Assembly: GCF_004362745.1 (NCBI RefSeq)
Contig: NZ_SNXY01000006.1
Location: 992,001-1,056,000, forward strand
DNA length: 64,000 nucleotides
Direction of reading: 5' to 3'
DNA from: Oharaeibacter diazotrophicus
GTDB lineage: Bacteria > Pseudomonadota > Alphaproteobacteria > Rhizobiales > Pleomorphomonadaceae
Numbering within the stretch: position 1 is the stretch's first letter; every line of letters starts with the position of its first letter. A program made the translations under genes and the position numbers. Below the pieces are notes generated by a model. It worked only from the letters and a program-made list of their open reading frames with translations. It was not told the DNA's origin and did no database searches. Positions 36,394-46,933 of the stretch are shown here, one piece after another.

Positions 36394-37758
36394 ATGCGAG
36401 GAGCGATGCGCCATCTGGTCCGCCGAGTCACCGCCGCCGCGATCGCCGCGGCGATCGCGCTGGCGCCCGCCGCGGCCGCGGCCCAAGCCAAGCGCGGCAT
36501 CGGCCTGATCCGCGACGCCGAGGCCGAGAAGCTGGTGCGCGACTACGCCCGCCCGATCCTGCAGGCGGCCGGGCTCGGCGGGGCCAACATCCAGATCAAG
36601 ATCGTCAACGACGGCAGCTTCAACGCCTTCGTCGCCGACCAGCGCCACATCTTCATCAACGCCGGCACGCTGATCGACACCCGCACGCCGAACGAGCTGA
36701 TCGGCGTGATCGCCCACGAAACCGGCCACCTCGCCGGCAATCACCTCGTCCGCCTGCGCGAGGAGATCATCCGCACCCAGATCCTGTCGGCGATCGCGAT
36801 GATCGGCGGCGTCGCCGCCTCGGCGGCCGGCGGCAGCGGCCAGGGCGCGGTCGCCTCGGTGCTCGGCGGCCAGCAGATCGGCACCCGCAGCATCCTCGCC
36901 TACGCCCGTTCGGAGGAGACCACCGCCGACCGCGCCGCGATCACCTACCTCGACAAGACCGGCCAGTCCGGCAAGGGCATGCTCGACACCTTCGAGCGCC
37001 TCGCCGACCAGCAGCTGTTCGCCTCCGCCTACGGCGATCCCTACATGATGAGCCACCCGCTCGCCGCCGACCGCATCGCGGCGCTGCAGGAGGTGGCACA
37101 GGCCTCGAAGAACTACGGCCGCACCGACGATCCGGCGCTGCAACTGCGCCACGACCTCGTCCGCGCCAAGTTCATCGCCTTCACCGGCTCGGCACAGCAG
37201 ACCCAGCGGGCCTATCCCGACGCCGACGGTTCCCTGCCCGCCGCCTATGCCCGGGCGGTGCTGACGTTCCGCTACGGCGACCCGAAGTCGGCGGTGGCGG
37301 CGACCGAGGCGCTGATCAAGGCCGACCCGAAGAACCCGTTCTTCCAGGAGCTCAAGGGTCAGATCCTGCTCGAGACCGGCACGCCGAAGCTCGCGATCGA
37401 ACCGCTGAAGAAGGCGGTGGCGATGGCGCCCAAGGAAGGCCTGATCCGCGTGATGCTCGGCCACGCCATGGTGGCGAGCGAGGACGAGCGGCTCCTGAAG
37501 GAGGCGGTCAAGGAGCTCACCAAGGGCATCGGCGACGACCCCGACCAGCCGATCGGCTACCGCCAGCTCGCCATCGCCTACGCCCGGCTCGGCGACAACG
37601 CCATGGCCGACCTCGCCACCGCCCAGGGCTCGTTCGCCTCCGGCGACGTCAAGGCGGCCAAGCAGTACGCCGAACGGGCTCGAGCGAATTTGAAGACCGG
37701 CTCGCCCGCCTGGCTTCGCGCCGACGACATCGTCACCTATAAGAACCCGATCCGCTGA
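36394..37758 (+). CDS. M48-family periplasmic metalloprotease with TPR domain (BepA-like)
   Basis: A 454 aa secreted zinc protease that probably degrades or chaperones outer-membrane proteins, like E. coli BepA/YfgC. The signal peptide is residues 1-31 (AAAIAAAIALAPAAAAAQA). The catalytic HExxH is HETGH (108-112), with the third ligand expected in ARSEETTADRAA. The C-terminal part (from about 270) shows TPR-like helices (YGDPKSAVAATEALIKADPKNPF, ELKGQILLETGTPKLAIEPLKKA). Two starts are possible: 36394, or 36406 four codons later. Neither ribosome binding site is ideal. A DsbA-like gene follows after 40 bases, which hints at a shared role in envelope protein quality control. Confidence 0.9.
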   Translation: MRGAMRHLVRRVTAAAIAAAIALAPAAAAAQAKRGIGLIRDAEAEKLVRDYARPILQAAGLGGANIQIKIVNDGSFNAFVADQRHIFINAGTLIDTRTPNELIGVIAHETGHLAGNHLVRLREEIIRTQILSAIAMIGGVAASAAGGSGQGAVASVLGGQQIGTRSILAYARSEETTADRAAITYLDKTGQSGKGMLDTFERLADQQLFASAYGDPYMMSHPLAADRIAALQEVAQASKNYGRTDDPALQLRHDLVRAKFIAFTGSAQQTQRAYPDADGSLPAAYARAVLTFRYGDPKSAVAATEALIKADPKNPFFQELKGQILLETGTPKLAIEPLKKAVAMAPKEGLIRVMLGHAMVASEDERLLKEAVKELTKGIGDDPDQPIGYRQLAIAYARLGDNAMADLATAQGSFASGDVKAAKQYAERARANLKTGSPAWLRADDIVTYKNPIR

Positions 37759-37798
37759 CCTCGGCCTTCGCCGTCACCCTCCCGGAGATCCCGCTTCC

Positions 37799-38560
37799 AT
37801 GGCCCGCACCTTCGCCGCCGCCGTCCTCGCCGCGGCCCTCGTCACCGGCCCGGTGGCGCCGTCGTTCGCCGAGGACTTCTCGGCCGCCCAGAAGGACGCG
37901 ATCGGCGAGATCGTGAAGGACTACATCCTGGCGCATCCGGAGATCGTGCAGGATGCCCTGGTCGCGCTCGACCAGAAGAAGAAGGACGACGAGGCCGCAG
38001 CGCGCACCGCGACGATCTCGAGCATGAAGGACGTGCTCTATTCGTCGAGCCGTCAGGTCGTGCTCGGCGATCCCAAGGCGCCGATCACGCTGGTCGAGTT
38101 CTTCGACTACAACTGCGGCTACTGCAAGCGCGCGCTCGACGACACCCTGGCCATGCTCGACCAGGACAAGGACGTTCGGATCGTCCTCAAGGAATTCCCG
38201 ATCCTCGGCGAGGGTTCGGTCGAGGCTTCCCGCGTCGCCATCGCGGTCAACCTCGTGGCACCCGAGAAATACGCCGCGTTCCACAAGGAGCTGCTGGGCG
38301 GCAAGGGCCACGCCGACGGGAAGCGCGCGCTCCAGGTGGTCGACGACCTCGGACTCGACCGCGCTGCGGTCGAGAAGGCGATGACGGACCCCGAGGTCGG
38401 CAACACCCTCGACGAGGTCTACGCCATGGCGAACAAGCTCGGACTCTCCGGCACGCCGACCTACGTGATCGGCGACGAGGTGGTGTTCGGCGCCGTCGGC
38501 GTCGACGACCTGCGCGTCAAGGTCGACGCGATGCGCAGCTGCGGCAAGGCCAGCTGCTGA
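37799..38560 (+). CDS. DsbA-family periplasmic thiol-disulfide protein
   Basis: A 253 aa protein with a signal peptide ([18 protein letters not shown], residues 1-24). An N-terminal helical segment (26-75: [27 protein letters not shown]) resembles the oligomerisation stalk of ScsC/Com1-type proteins. The thioredoxin fold follows with active site C106-G-Y-C109 and cis-Pro in [10 protein letters not shown]. The extra C-terminal cysteines (SCGKASC) are unusual and could form a second redox pair. It follows the M48 protease by 40 bases. A role as disulfide isomerase or reductase is more likely than primary oxidase because of the stalk. Confidence 0.9.
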   Translation: MARTFAAAVLAAALVTGPVAPSFAEDFSAAQKDAIGEIVKDYILAHPEIVQDALVALDQKKKDDEAAARTATISSMKDVLYSSSRQVVLGDPKAPITLVEFFDYNCGYCKRALDDTLAMLDQDKDVRIVLKEFPILGEGSVEASRVAIAVNLVAPEKYAAFHKELLGGKGHADGKRALQVVDDLGLDRAAVEKAMTDPEVGNTLDEVYAMANKLGLSGTPTYVIGDEVVFGAVGVDDLRVKVDAMRSCGKASC

Positions 38561-38836
38561 GGGCGAGTGCGCCCCCGGTTGCCACCAACGTCGATCTTTC
38601 CCTCCGCCGCAGGCCGCGCGAACCTCTCGCGCGGCCGCTTCGTTTCCGGCCCGACGGCGGTCGATCCGGCCTCCCTCGCCGCGCGATCGGCACCGTCGCC
38701 CCCGTCCGCGCGCGGTCCTTTCGCGACGCTCTTTTTTTCGCCGGGGCGAATGCCTATAAGAAGGCCACTCGCGCCGGGCCTCCGGCCGCGAATCCGTACA
38801 GGCGCCCCGGAAACTCGGCTGCCCTGGGAACACAGA
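38561..38836 (+). promoter_or_regulatory. 276-base gap with probable aroQ-accBC promoter
   Basis: Contains a T7 tract (near 38730) and TATAAG (38754-38759) about 80 bases before the aroQ start, which is the best candidate -10 element. No gene or strong hairpin seen. Confidence 0.35.
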
Positions 38837-39280
38837 GTGGCGCGCGACCTCCTCGTCCTCAACGGCCCCAACCTCAATCTGCTCGGCACCCGCGAGCCCG
38901 CCGTCTACGGCGCCGGCACGCTCGCCGACGTCGAGGCGGCCTGCCGGGCGCGGGCCGAGGCCGCGGGCTTCGACGGTTTCGAGTTCCGGCAGACCAACCA
39001 CGAGGGCGTGCTCGTCGACTGGATCCACGAGGCCGGCCGCCGCGGCGCCGGTGTCGTGCTCAACGCCGGCGCCTACACCCACACCTCGGTGGCGCTGCAC
39101 GACGCCATCAAGGGCTCGGGCGCGCGCGTGATCGAGGTGCACATCTCGAACGTCCACGCCCGCGAGAGTTTCCGCCACCATTCCTTCATCTCGCCGGTCG
39201 CGGCGGGGGTGATCGTCGGCCTCGGGCCGCTCGGCTACCTCCTCGCCATCGACGCGCTCGCCGAGGAGGCCAAGCGATGA
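38837..39280 (+). CDS. aroQ: Type II 3-dehydroquinate dehydratase
   Basis: A 147 aa enzyme that makes 3-dehydroshikimate in the shikimate pathway. The family signatures are [20 protein letters not shown] with the catalytic Tyr, the Arg/Asn/His set in [13 protein letters not shown] and [15 protein letters not shown], and [19 protein letters not shown] at 38837 is the start, as the conserved sequence begins three codons later. Codons upstream in the same frame are Arg/Pro-rich and not family-like. It overlaps accB by 4 bases (ATGA). The aroQ-accB-accC order is widespread in proteobacteria. Confidence 0.97.
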   Translation: MARDLLVLNGPNLNLLGTREPAVYGAGTLADVEAACRARAEAAGFDGFEFRQTNHEGVLVDWIHEAGRRGAGVVLNAGAYTHTSVALHDAIKGSGARVIEVHISNVHARESFRHHSFISPVAAGVIVGLGPLGYLLAIDALAEEAKR

Positions 39281-39816
39281 CCGGCCGGCCCAAAGACGAA
39301 TCCTCCATGTCCCAGAAGCCCTTCGACTACGACCTCATCCGCCAGCTCGCCGTCATCCTCGACGAGACGGACCTGACGGAGATCGAGGTCGAGCACGACA
39401 AGCTGAAGATCCGCGTCGCCCGCCAGCCGGCGCCCGCGGCCCCCGCGCAGTTCGCCATGCCGGCGCCCGGCCCCTGGCCGTTCCCGCCGATGGCCGCCCC
39501 GGCCGCCGCGGCTCCGGCTGCGCCCGCCGCCGCCGCCGCGCCGGTCGTTGCCGAGACCAAGGCGCTCGACCCCGCCAACCACCCGGGCACGCTGGCGTCC
39601 CCGATGGTCGGCACCGCCTACCGCGCGCCCGAGCCCGGCGCCAAGTCCTTCGTCGAGGTCGGCGACAGCGTCCGCGAGGGCCAGACCGTGCTGATCGTCG
39701 AGGCGATGAAGCACATGAACCAGATCGCCGCGCCGCGGTCGGGCAAGGTGACCGCGATCTTCGTCGAGAGCGGTCAGCCGGTCGAATACGGCGAGCCGCT
39801 CCTCATCATCGAGTGA
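39277..39816 (+). CDS. accB: Acetyl-CoA carboxylase biotin carrier protein
   Basis: A 179 aa biotin carrier subunit for malonyl-CoA synthesis. The N-terminal region ([29 protein letters not shown]) is followed by a Pro/Ala linker (about 50-98) and the biotinyl domain with K145 in EAMKHMNQI. The protein can start at 39277, overlapping aroQ with GAGGAGG upstream, or at 39307. I prefer 39277 for the ribosome binding site. accC follows after 104 bases. Confidence 0.96.
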   Translation: MTGRPKDESSMSQKPFDYDLIRQLAVILDETDLTEIEVEHDKLKIRVARQPAPAAPAQFAMPAPGPWPFPPMAAPAAAAPAAPAAAAAPVVAETKALDPANHPGTLASPMVGTAYRAPEPGAKSFVEVGDSVREGQTVLIVEAMKHMNQIAAPRSGKVTAIFVESGQPVEYGEPLLIIE

Positions 39817-39920
39817 CGCCGACGGCGGCGAGCGGCGCCCGGACGGGCCGCCGCCATCCGCCGCCTCCCCCGGGTCCCGCCCCCCGCGGGATCCCGCGCC
39901 CCATTTCGAGTGGAGCCTCG

Positions 39921-41273
<1,353 letters not shown>

Positions 41274-41383
41274 CACCCCGTCCGGGGACCCGGTCGCCCG
41301 GGTCCCCGTGAGGGGTGCGCCTTGCCTGGCCGTACTGCACGGCCCTCGAAACCGTCGCCGTCCTCGCCTATCCTGACCGGGCC

Positions 41384-42058
41384 ATGACCAGCCGCGACGA
41401 CCTCGCCTTCAAGATCACGCCGGAGATCCTGCTCAAGGCCTATGCCGTGGGCATGTTCCCGATGGCCGAGAGCGCCGAGGATCCCTCGCTGTTCTGGGTC
41501 GAACCGGAATGGCGCGGCGTGCTGCCGCTCGACGACTTCCACCTGCCGCGCCGGCTCGCCCGCACCGTGCGCCAGGACGTCTTCGAGGTGCGTGTCGACA
41601 CCGACTTCGAGGCCGTCATCGACGGTTGCGCCGCCCCGGCGGTCGGTCGCCGCAAGACCTGGATCAACGGCCGCATCCGCCGGCTCTACGGCGAGTTGTT
41701 CCGCCGCGGCCACTGCCACACCGTGGAAACCTGGCAGGACGGACGGCTGGTCGGCGGGCTCTACGGCGTCTCGCTCGGCGGCGCCTTCTTCGGCGAGAGC
41801 ATGTTCTCGCGCCGCAACGACGCCTCCAAGGTCGCGCTGGTCCATTTGGTCGCACGGCTCCGGGCCGGTGGCTACCGCCTGCTCGACACCCAGTTCATCA
41901 CCGACCACCTCGCCCAGTTCGGCACCGTCGAAATCCCGCGCGAGATCTACGCCATCCGCCTCGAGGCCGCCGTCCAGGACCGCGCCGACTGGCGCGCGCT
42001 CGGCGAGAGCGTGGACGGACGGACGGCGCTGGCGGCTCTGGCGGACGAGGCTCGATAG
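41384..42058 (+). CDS. aat: Leucyl/phenylalanyl-tRNA-protein transferase
   Basis: A 224 aa enzyme of the N-degron pathway. It adds Leu or Phe to proteins with N-terminal Arg or Lys, marking them for ClpAP. Motifs are [28 protein letters not shown], the active-site region [38 protein letters not shown] and [15 protein letters not shown]. The start at 41384 is the family start, 110 bases after accC. A longer frame begins at 41315. It converges with DUF2155 (37-base gap), a pairing conserved in Hyphomicrobiales. Confidence 0.96.
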   Translation: MTSRDDLAFKITPEILLKAYAVGMFPMAESAEDPSLFWVEPEWRGVLPLDDFHLPRRLARTVRQDVFEVRVDTDFEAVIDGCAAPAVGRRKTWINGRIRRLYGELFRRGHCHTVETWQDGRLVGGLYGVSLGGAFFGESMFSRRNDASKVALVHLVARLRAGGYRLLDTQFITDHLAQFGTVEIPREIYAIRLEAAVQDRADWRALGESVDGRTALAALADEAR

Positions 42059-42095
42059 CAGCGTCGCCGCGAACCGGTACCCGAGCGTCTCGACC

Positions 42096-42719
42096 TCAGT
42101 CCAGGATCTCGCCGTTGCCGCCGGCGTCCGGATTGGCCGGCTCGTCGCCGGTGGGGGGCACGTCCTCTTCGATGGCGCCACCGGGCGGAATCGGCGGTTT
42201 GTCGCGCGGGACGGGCACGCCACCGACCATGTCCGCGCCGACCGGCGCCTCGGGCGCTCCGGCGGCACCGGACGCGTTCGCCTCGTTGGGCTTCGCCTCG
42301 CGGGCGGCGCCGCCGGCACGTTCGCCGGGCGGCGGCACGTCGCTCTCCTGGCGGCAGTCGTTCAGCCAGACGTCGTAGACCGGGTGCTCGACGGCGTTGA
42401 GGCCGGGGCTCGCCGCGAACATCCAGCCGGTGAAGATGCGCTTGATCTGGTTGTCGAGCGTGATCTCGTCGACCTCGACGAAGGCGTCGGTCTGGGCCGG
42501 CTCGGTCGGCGGACGGTCGTAGCAGACCCGCGGCGTCACCCGGAGCGCGCCGAACTGCACGGTCTCGTCGATGTAGACGTCGAAGGTGATGATCCGGCCG
42601 GTGATCTTGTCGAGGCCGGTGAACACCGCGACCTTGTTGGCCACCTTCTCGGCGCTGGCGGGCGTGACCGTGGAGCCGGCGACGAGCGCGGCGAGAAGGG
42701 CTGAGCGGAGCGGCGTCAT
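42096..42719 (-). CDS. DUF2155 secreted protein
   Basis: A 207 aa periplasmic protein of unknown function. Signal peptide residues 1-23 (LRSALLAALVAGSTVTPASA), then the DUF2155 core (about 25-125) with VAVFTGLDKITGRI, FGALRVTPRVCYDRPPTEP and IFTGWMFAASPGLNAVEHPVYDVWLNDC. The C-terminal 80 residues are Pro/Ala/Gly/Glu-rich and disordered. The two Cys (in RVCYDR and NDCRQ) may form a disulfide. The start at 42719 gives the signal peptide directly. The family often lies next to aat in this order. Confidence 0.88.
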   Translation of the reverse strand: MTPLRSALLAALVAGSTVTPASAEKVANKVAVFTGLDKITGRIITFDVYIDETVQFGALRVTPRVCYDRPPTEPAQTDAFVEVDEITLDNQIKRIFTGWMFAASPGLNAVEHPVYDVWLNDCRQESDVPPPGERAGGAAREAKPNEANASGAAGAPEAPVGADMVGGVPVPRDKPPIPPGGAIEEDVPPTGDEPANPDAGGNGEILD

Positions 42720-42750
42720 CGGGCGGGCGGTCGATTCCCCGGAGCACATT

Positions 42751-42775
42751 GCCGCCGGTGGTTATCACCGGCGGC
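42751..42775 (-). terminator. Hairpin downstream of the nucleoside hydrolase
   Basis: A perfect 10-bp stem (42751-42760 with 42766-42775) with a 5-base loop, between the nucleoside hydrolase stop and the DUF2155 start on the same strand. No T run follows. Confidence 0.5.
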
Positions 42776-42827
42776 CTCGGATGGAAAGCGACCCGACACC
42801 GCAAATGCGGCGCGGGCGCGGCGCGCC

Positions 42828-43772
42828 TCAGGGCAGGCGGCGGAAGGCGTCGAGGATCAGCGCGAAGAAGCCGTCGGCGTCGACCTTGGTGATCCACGTC
42901 GTGTTCTTCTTGCGGCCCGTCACCGCCCAGCGGTCGACCACCGTCTGGCCGAAGCAGAGGCCCGGCGTGGTCTCGACCTCGACGTTGACCAGCTTGCCTT
43001 CGAAGAGATCGGGCGCCAGCAGGTAGGCGATCGTCGTGGGGTCGTGCAGCGGGCCGCCGTCGGAGCCGTATTTCTCCTCGTCGTAGCGCTCGTAGAACGA
43101 CAGCAGGCCGGTGAAGGCCTCGGCGCAGCGGGTGCCGAGCGCGGCGAGGTCGGCGAGCCAGGCCTTTCGGATCAGCGCCCGGTGGGTGACGTCGAGCGAC
43201 ATCGCCACGATCTCGGCACCGGACGCGAACACCCGCGCGGCGGCGTGCGGGTCGACGTAGATGTTGAACTCGGCCGCGGGCGTCACGTTGCCGCCCTCGA
43301 TCTGCGCGCCGCCCATCAGCACGATCCTGTCGAGCCGGGTCGCGATCCGCGGCTCCTTGGCGAGCGCCAGCGCCACGTTGGTGAGCGGGCCGAGCGGGCA
43401 CAGCGTCACCGACTTCTCCGGCCGGCTCATCACCGTCTCGACGATCCAGTCGGGCGCGAACTCGGGCCGGAGCGCGGTGGTCGGCTCGGGGAAGACCCAG
43501 CCGTTGAGGCCGGTCTCGCCGTGGACGTACTCGGCGGTCTCGAGCTGCACCACCAGCGGCGCGGCGGCGCCGGCGAACACCGGCACGTCGGTGCGGCCGG
43601 CGAGTTCGAGGAGCTTCAGCGCGTTCGTCGCGGTGTAGGCGAGGCCGACGTTGCCGGCGACGGCGGTGAGGCCGAGCACCTCCAGCGCGTCCGTGTTGCC
43701 GAGCGCGAGCATGATCGCGACGGCGTCGTCCTGGCCGGGATCGGTGTCGATGATGATGGAGCGCGGGGCCAT
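42828..43772 (-). CDS. Inosine/uridine-preferring nucleoside hydrolase
   Basis: A 314 aa Ca2+-dependent hydrolase that releases ribose from nucleosides. The N-terminal DTDPGQDDA motif (residues 9-17) holds the Ca2+ aspartates, CPLGPLTNVALAL and LMGGAQIEGGNVTPAAEFNIYVDPHAA are family signatures, and LHDPTTIAYLL carries the C-terminal Asp. It is divergent from a sugar-type transporter (108-base gap), so salvage of nucleosides or release of ribose is plausible. Base preference cannot be told. Confidence 0.93.
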   Translation of the reverse strand: MAPRSIIIDTDPGQDDAVAIMLALGNTDALEVLGLTAVAGNVGLAYTATNALKLLELAGRTDVPVFAGAAAPLVVQLETAEYVHGETGLNGWVFPEPTTALRPEFAPDWIVETVMSRPEKSVTLCPLGPLTNVALALAKEPRIATRLDRIVLMGGAQIEGGNVTPAAEFNIYVDPHAAARVFASGAEIVAMSLDVTHRALIRKAWLADLAALGTRCAEAFTGLLSFYERYDEEKYGSDGGPLHDPTTIAYLLAPDLFEGKLVNVEVETTPGLCFGQTVVDRWAVTGRKKNTTWITKVDADGFFALILDAFRRLP

Positions 43773-43880
43773 GAATCCCTCCGTTGACGGCGCGCATCGA
43801 GGAGCGCGACCCTATTCGTTGGAACCGGTTCCGCCAACCGGGTTTCGCGGCCGGGCTGATCCGCGGCCCGGCGCCGACGT

Positions 43881-45203
43881 ATGCCGGGAATGACCGTCTC
43901 CCGCGCCCGCCTCCTCGCCTACGCCCTGCCCGCCCTTCCCTTGGCGGTGCTGACGCTGCCGCTCTACATCGTGGTGCCGACGTATTACGCCACGGCGCTC
44001 GGCGTGCCGCTCGCGGCCGTCGGACAGGTGCTGCTGGCGGTCCGGGTGCTGGACGCGCTGTCCGATCCGGTGGTGGGGTTGCTGGCGGATCGCACGCGGC
44101 CGCGTTTCGGTCGGCGCCGCACCTGGTTCCTGGCGGCGGCACCGGCGACTGCACTCGCGGTCTGGCTGGTGTTCGTGCCGCCGGCGGGGGCGGGGGCGTG
44201 GTGGCTGTTCGTCTTCGGCACGCTGCTCTCGCTCGCCTCGACCGCCAGCCTCGTGCCCTACTGGGCCTGGGGCGCGGAACTCTCGACCGACTATGCCGGC
44301 CGCAACCGCGTCGCCGCCGCGCGCGAGACCGCCGTAGTGATCGGAACGCTGGTCGCGACCGCGGCCCCCGCCGCCGCCGAGGCCGCCGGCGGCGACGCCG
44401 GCACGGCCCTCGTGGTGCTGGCGATCCTGGTCGCGGTCGCCCTGCCCGCGACGGCGCTGGTCGCCGTCCTCGCCCTTCCGGAGCCGCGCGAGCACTCGCG
44501 TCGGCGGCTCGATCTCCGCTCCGGCCTCGTCGCGCTCGGCCGCAACGGACCGTTCCTGCGTCTCCTCGCCGCCTATGTCCTCAACGGCTTCGCCAACGGC
44601 CTGCCGGCGACGCTGTTCCTGTTCTTCGTCGGCACGGTGCTGGAGGCGCCGGAGCGCGCCGGTCTGGTGCTGTTCGCCTATTTCCTCGCCGGTGTCGCGG
44701 CGGTGCCGGTGGCGCTCGCGGCCGCCGCCCGCTTCGGCAAGCACCGCACCTGGTGCGCCGCGATGCTGTTCAACGCGGCGGTGTTCGCCACCGTGCCGCT
44801 GCTCGGCCCCGGCGACGTCTGGATCTTCCTGGCGATTTCCGTGGCGACCGGCCTCGCCCTCGGCGCCGACCTCGTGCTGCCGGCCTCGATCCAGGCCGAC
44901 GTGATCGACCTCGACACCGCCGAGACCGGCGAGCAGCGCACCGGCACCTATGTCGCGGCCTGGGGGCTCGGCACCAAGATCGCGCTGGCGCTCGGCGTCG
45001 GCATCGCCTTCCCGGTGCTCGACCTCGCCGGCTTTCGGACCGACGGCGGCCCGCAGACCGATCTCGGCCTGACGACGCTCGCCCTGCTCTATTCGACCGT
45101 GCCGGTGCTGGCCAAGCTCGGCGCCGTCGCGCTGATGTGGCGCTTCCCCGTCGACGCCGCCGCGGTGGCGCGGCTGCGCGACGCGATCGAGCGATCCGCG
45201 TGA
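43881..45203 (+). CDS. GPH/MelB-type sugar-cation symporter (MFS)
   Basis: A 440 aa inner-membrane transporter with about 12 helices. RVLDALSDPVVGLLADRTRPRFGRRRTWFL after helix 2 is the glycoside-pentoside-hexuronide signature, with the cation-site Asp residues in the first helices. The middle loop (RLDLRSGLVALGRNG) and EQRTGTYVAAWGLGTKIALALG are also typical. The substrate is probably a sugar, glycoside or similar solute. Two ATGs lie at 43881 and 43890; I keep the first. It is divergent from the nucleoside hydrolase and convergent with an SDR gene (10-base gap). Confidence 0.88.
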   Translation: MPGMTVSRARLLAYALPALPLAVLTLPLYIVVPTYYATALGVPLAAVGQVLLAVRVLDALSDPVVGLLADRTRPRFGRRRTWFLAAAPATALAVWLVFVPPAGAGAWWLFVFGTLLSLASTASLVPYWAWGAELSTDYAGRNRVAAARETAVVIGTLVATAAPAAAEAAGGDAGTALVVLAILVAVALPATALVAVLALPEPREHSRRRLDLRSGLVALGRNGPFLRLLAAYVLNGFANGLPATLFLFFVGTVLEAPERAGLVLFAYFLAGVAAVPVALAAAARFGKHRTWCAAMLFNAAVFATVPLLGPGDVWIFLAISVATGLALGADLVLPASIQADVIDLDTAETGEQRTGTYVAAWGLGTKIALALGVGIAFPVLDLAGFRTDGGPQTDLGLTTLALLYSTVPVLAKLGAVALMWRFPVDAAAVARLRDAIERSA

Positions 45204-45213
45204 CGGCGCGGCC

Positions 45214-45990
45214 TCAGCGCTTCGGCCTCGTACCGTATCCGACCAGCGGGAAATAGAGCGCGTAGGGCAGGTTGTTGAGGAATTTCAACATGAAGGCGAA
45301 GCGCTTCGGGAAGGTGATCTCGAAGCGGCCGCCGGCGAGACCCTTCACGATCCGCTCGGCGGCTTCGTCGACCTTCATCAGGAACGGCATCGGGAAGTCG
45401 TTGCGATCGGTCAGCGGCGTCTCGACGAAGCCAGGGTTGATCACCTGCATGACGATGCCGAAGCGGTCGAGGTCGAACTTCAGGCCTTCGGCGAACTTGA
45501 TCAGCGCCGCCTTGCTGGCCGAGTAAGGCGCCGCGCCGGGCAGGCCGCCGTAGCCGGCGACAGAGGCGACGATCGCGATCTGGCCCTTGCGGCGCTTGCG
45601 CATCGGCACGAGCGCCGGCACCAGCGCGTTGACCGTGCCGTTCCAGTTCACCGTCATCGTCGCGGCGACGCTCTCGACGGTGAGGTCGCGCGCGCCGGTG
45701 CGGACGTAGGTGCCGGCGTTGAGGAGCGCCAGCGCCACCGGCCCGACCTCGGCCTCGATGCGGCGGACGATCGCGGCCATGGAGTCGGCGTCGGTGACGT
45801 CGCCGGCCATCGGGCGGATCCGCCCCTCGGGTGCCTCGGCGGCGAGCGCGGCGAGCTTGTCGGCGCCGCGGGCGGTCGCGACCACGGTCCATCCGGCCGC
45901 CGCGAGTTTCAGCGCGACGGCGCGGCCGATGCCGGTAGAGGCGCCGGTGATCCAGGCGACGCCGTCGGCGGGCGTGACGGGGCGCGGCAT
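45214..45990 (-). CDS. SDR-family NAD(P)-dependent oxidoreductase
   Basis: A 258 aa classical short-chain dehydrogenase. The cofactor motif GASTGIGRAVALKLA (near 16-30) and NAGT are in place. Of the catalytic residues, Tyr-x3-Lys is YSASKAALIKFAEGLK. INPGFVETPLT follows. The membrane-seeking C terminus (FAFMLKFLNNLPYALYFPLVGYG) resembles that of sterol/lipid-type or DltE-like SDRs. Substrate unknown. 40 bases downstream of the ChrR-like gene on the same strand, so the two may be cotranscribed. Confidence 0.88.
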   Translation of the reverse strand: MPRPVTPADGVAWITGASTGIGRAVALKLAAAGWTVVATARGADKLAALAAEAPEGRIRPMAGDVTDADSMAAIVRRIEAEVGPVALALLNAGTYVRTGARDLTVESVAATMTVNWNGTVNALVPALVPMRKRRKGQIAIVASVAGYGGLPGAAPYSASKAALIKFAEGLKFDLDRFGIVMQVINPGFVETPLTDRNDFPMPFLMKVDEAAERIVKGLAGGRFEITFPKRFAFMLKFLNNLPYALYFPLVGYGTRPKR

Positions 45991-46030
45991 GGCTGTCTCC
46001 GAGAAGTATGGTCGGGGCCGGCCCGGCCGG

Positions 46031-46675
46031 TCAGCCCCGAATGAAGGGGTTGATCAGGCGGCCGAAGCGGCCGGTCAGGCGCAGCGGGGCGTCGGTGACG
46101 GCGAAGCAGATGCAGTCGCCGTCCTCGTCGGCCACCGGGACGTGGTCGACGCTGGCGTCGTTGATCGAGATGTCGCCGCGCTCGTAGGAGCCGAGGGCGT
46201 CCGAGAAGCCGCCTTCGAGCACCAGCGTGACCTCGCCGCCGTCGTGGGTGTGCGAGGGGATCTTGCGGCCGGCACCGATCCAGAACAGGCTGGTCTTGAA
46301 GCCGTCGAAGTCGCCGACCTTGTACTCGCGCAGACCCGGCAGCTTGGTCTTCCACGGGATGCCGTCGACGTCGTGGCCGACGAAGCGCAGGATCGAGGCG
46401 GGCAGGCGGCCGGTGGGCTTGGCCGGCTTCGGCGCCGTGACGGCGGCGGGAGACGCGAAGATCGCCGCGAGGCGGGCATCGCGGTTCGCGATCGCGACGG
46501 GCGGGGCCTCCTCGACGGCCCGTCCGGACAACGTCTCGAGATCGGAGACGAAGCGGCGGCTGACGGGCGACAGCTCCAGATGGCCGGCCACCAGCGCGGA
46601 CAACGGCGGCGGCAGCGTGCCCGCCGCATAGCCCGCGAGGAGCGCGTTGAGTTCCTGGTCCTGGTTCGGCGCCAT
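46031..46675 (-). CDS. ChrR-like cupin protein lacking anti-sigma zinc ligands
   Basis: A 214 aa two-domain protein resembling ChrR, the singlet-oxygen anti-sigma factor of RpoE. The N-terminal domain (1-85) keeps the shape NALLAGYAAGTLPPPLSALVAGHLEL, but the zinc cysteines are gone: the H-x3-C-x2-C motif reads H32-x3-S36-x2-S39, and the first ligand His near residue 6 is missing. The C-terminal cupin keeps its metal residues (H142, H144, E148, H178). No ECF sigma gene lies beside it. It may bind a sigma factor without zinc, or act only as a cupin. The start at 46675 is the only one consistent with the family. Confidence 0.85.
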   Translation of the reverse strand: MAPNQDQELNALLAGYAAGTLPPPLSALVAGHLELSPVSRRFVSDLETLSGRAVEEAPPVAIANRDARLAAIFASPAAVTAPKPAKPTGRLPASILRFVGHDVDGIPWKTKLPGLREYKVGDFDGFKTSLFWIGAGRKIPSHTHDGGEVTLVLEGGFSDALGSYERGDISINDASVDHVPVADEDGDCICFAVTDAPLRLTGRFGRLINPFIRG

Positions 46676-46933
46676 GGGCGAAGAGAGATCCCGATCAGAC
46701 CGGCCCGACCGGTCGGGCGGCATCATAGGTCGAGTTACGCACGAGCGGCAACGATGGATCACCGCGACCGCTCGACGTTTCGACGAGGCCCGAATGTGAC
46801 GAACGTCCCGTGCGGCAGCTTCGTTCCGGAACCCGAACCCACCGGAGCGCCGTTCGGCGCAATCGCTTTGCTTGATCCCCCGCCCCGCGGCTTCTAGCTT
46901 CCGGCCCTTGGAGAGCCCGTTTCGGAGATCGCG

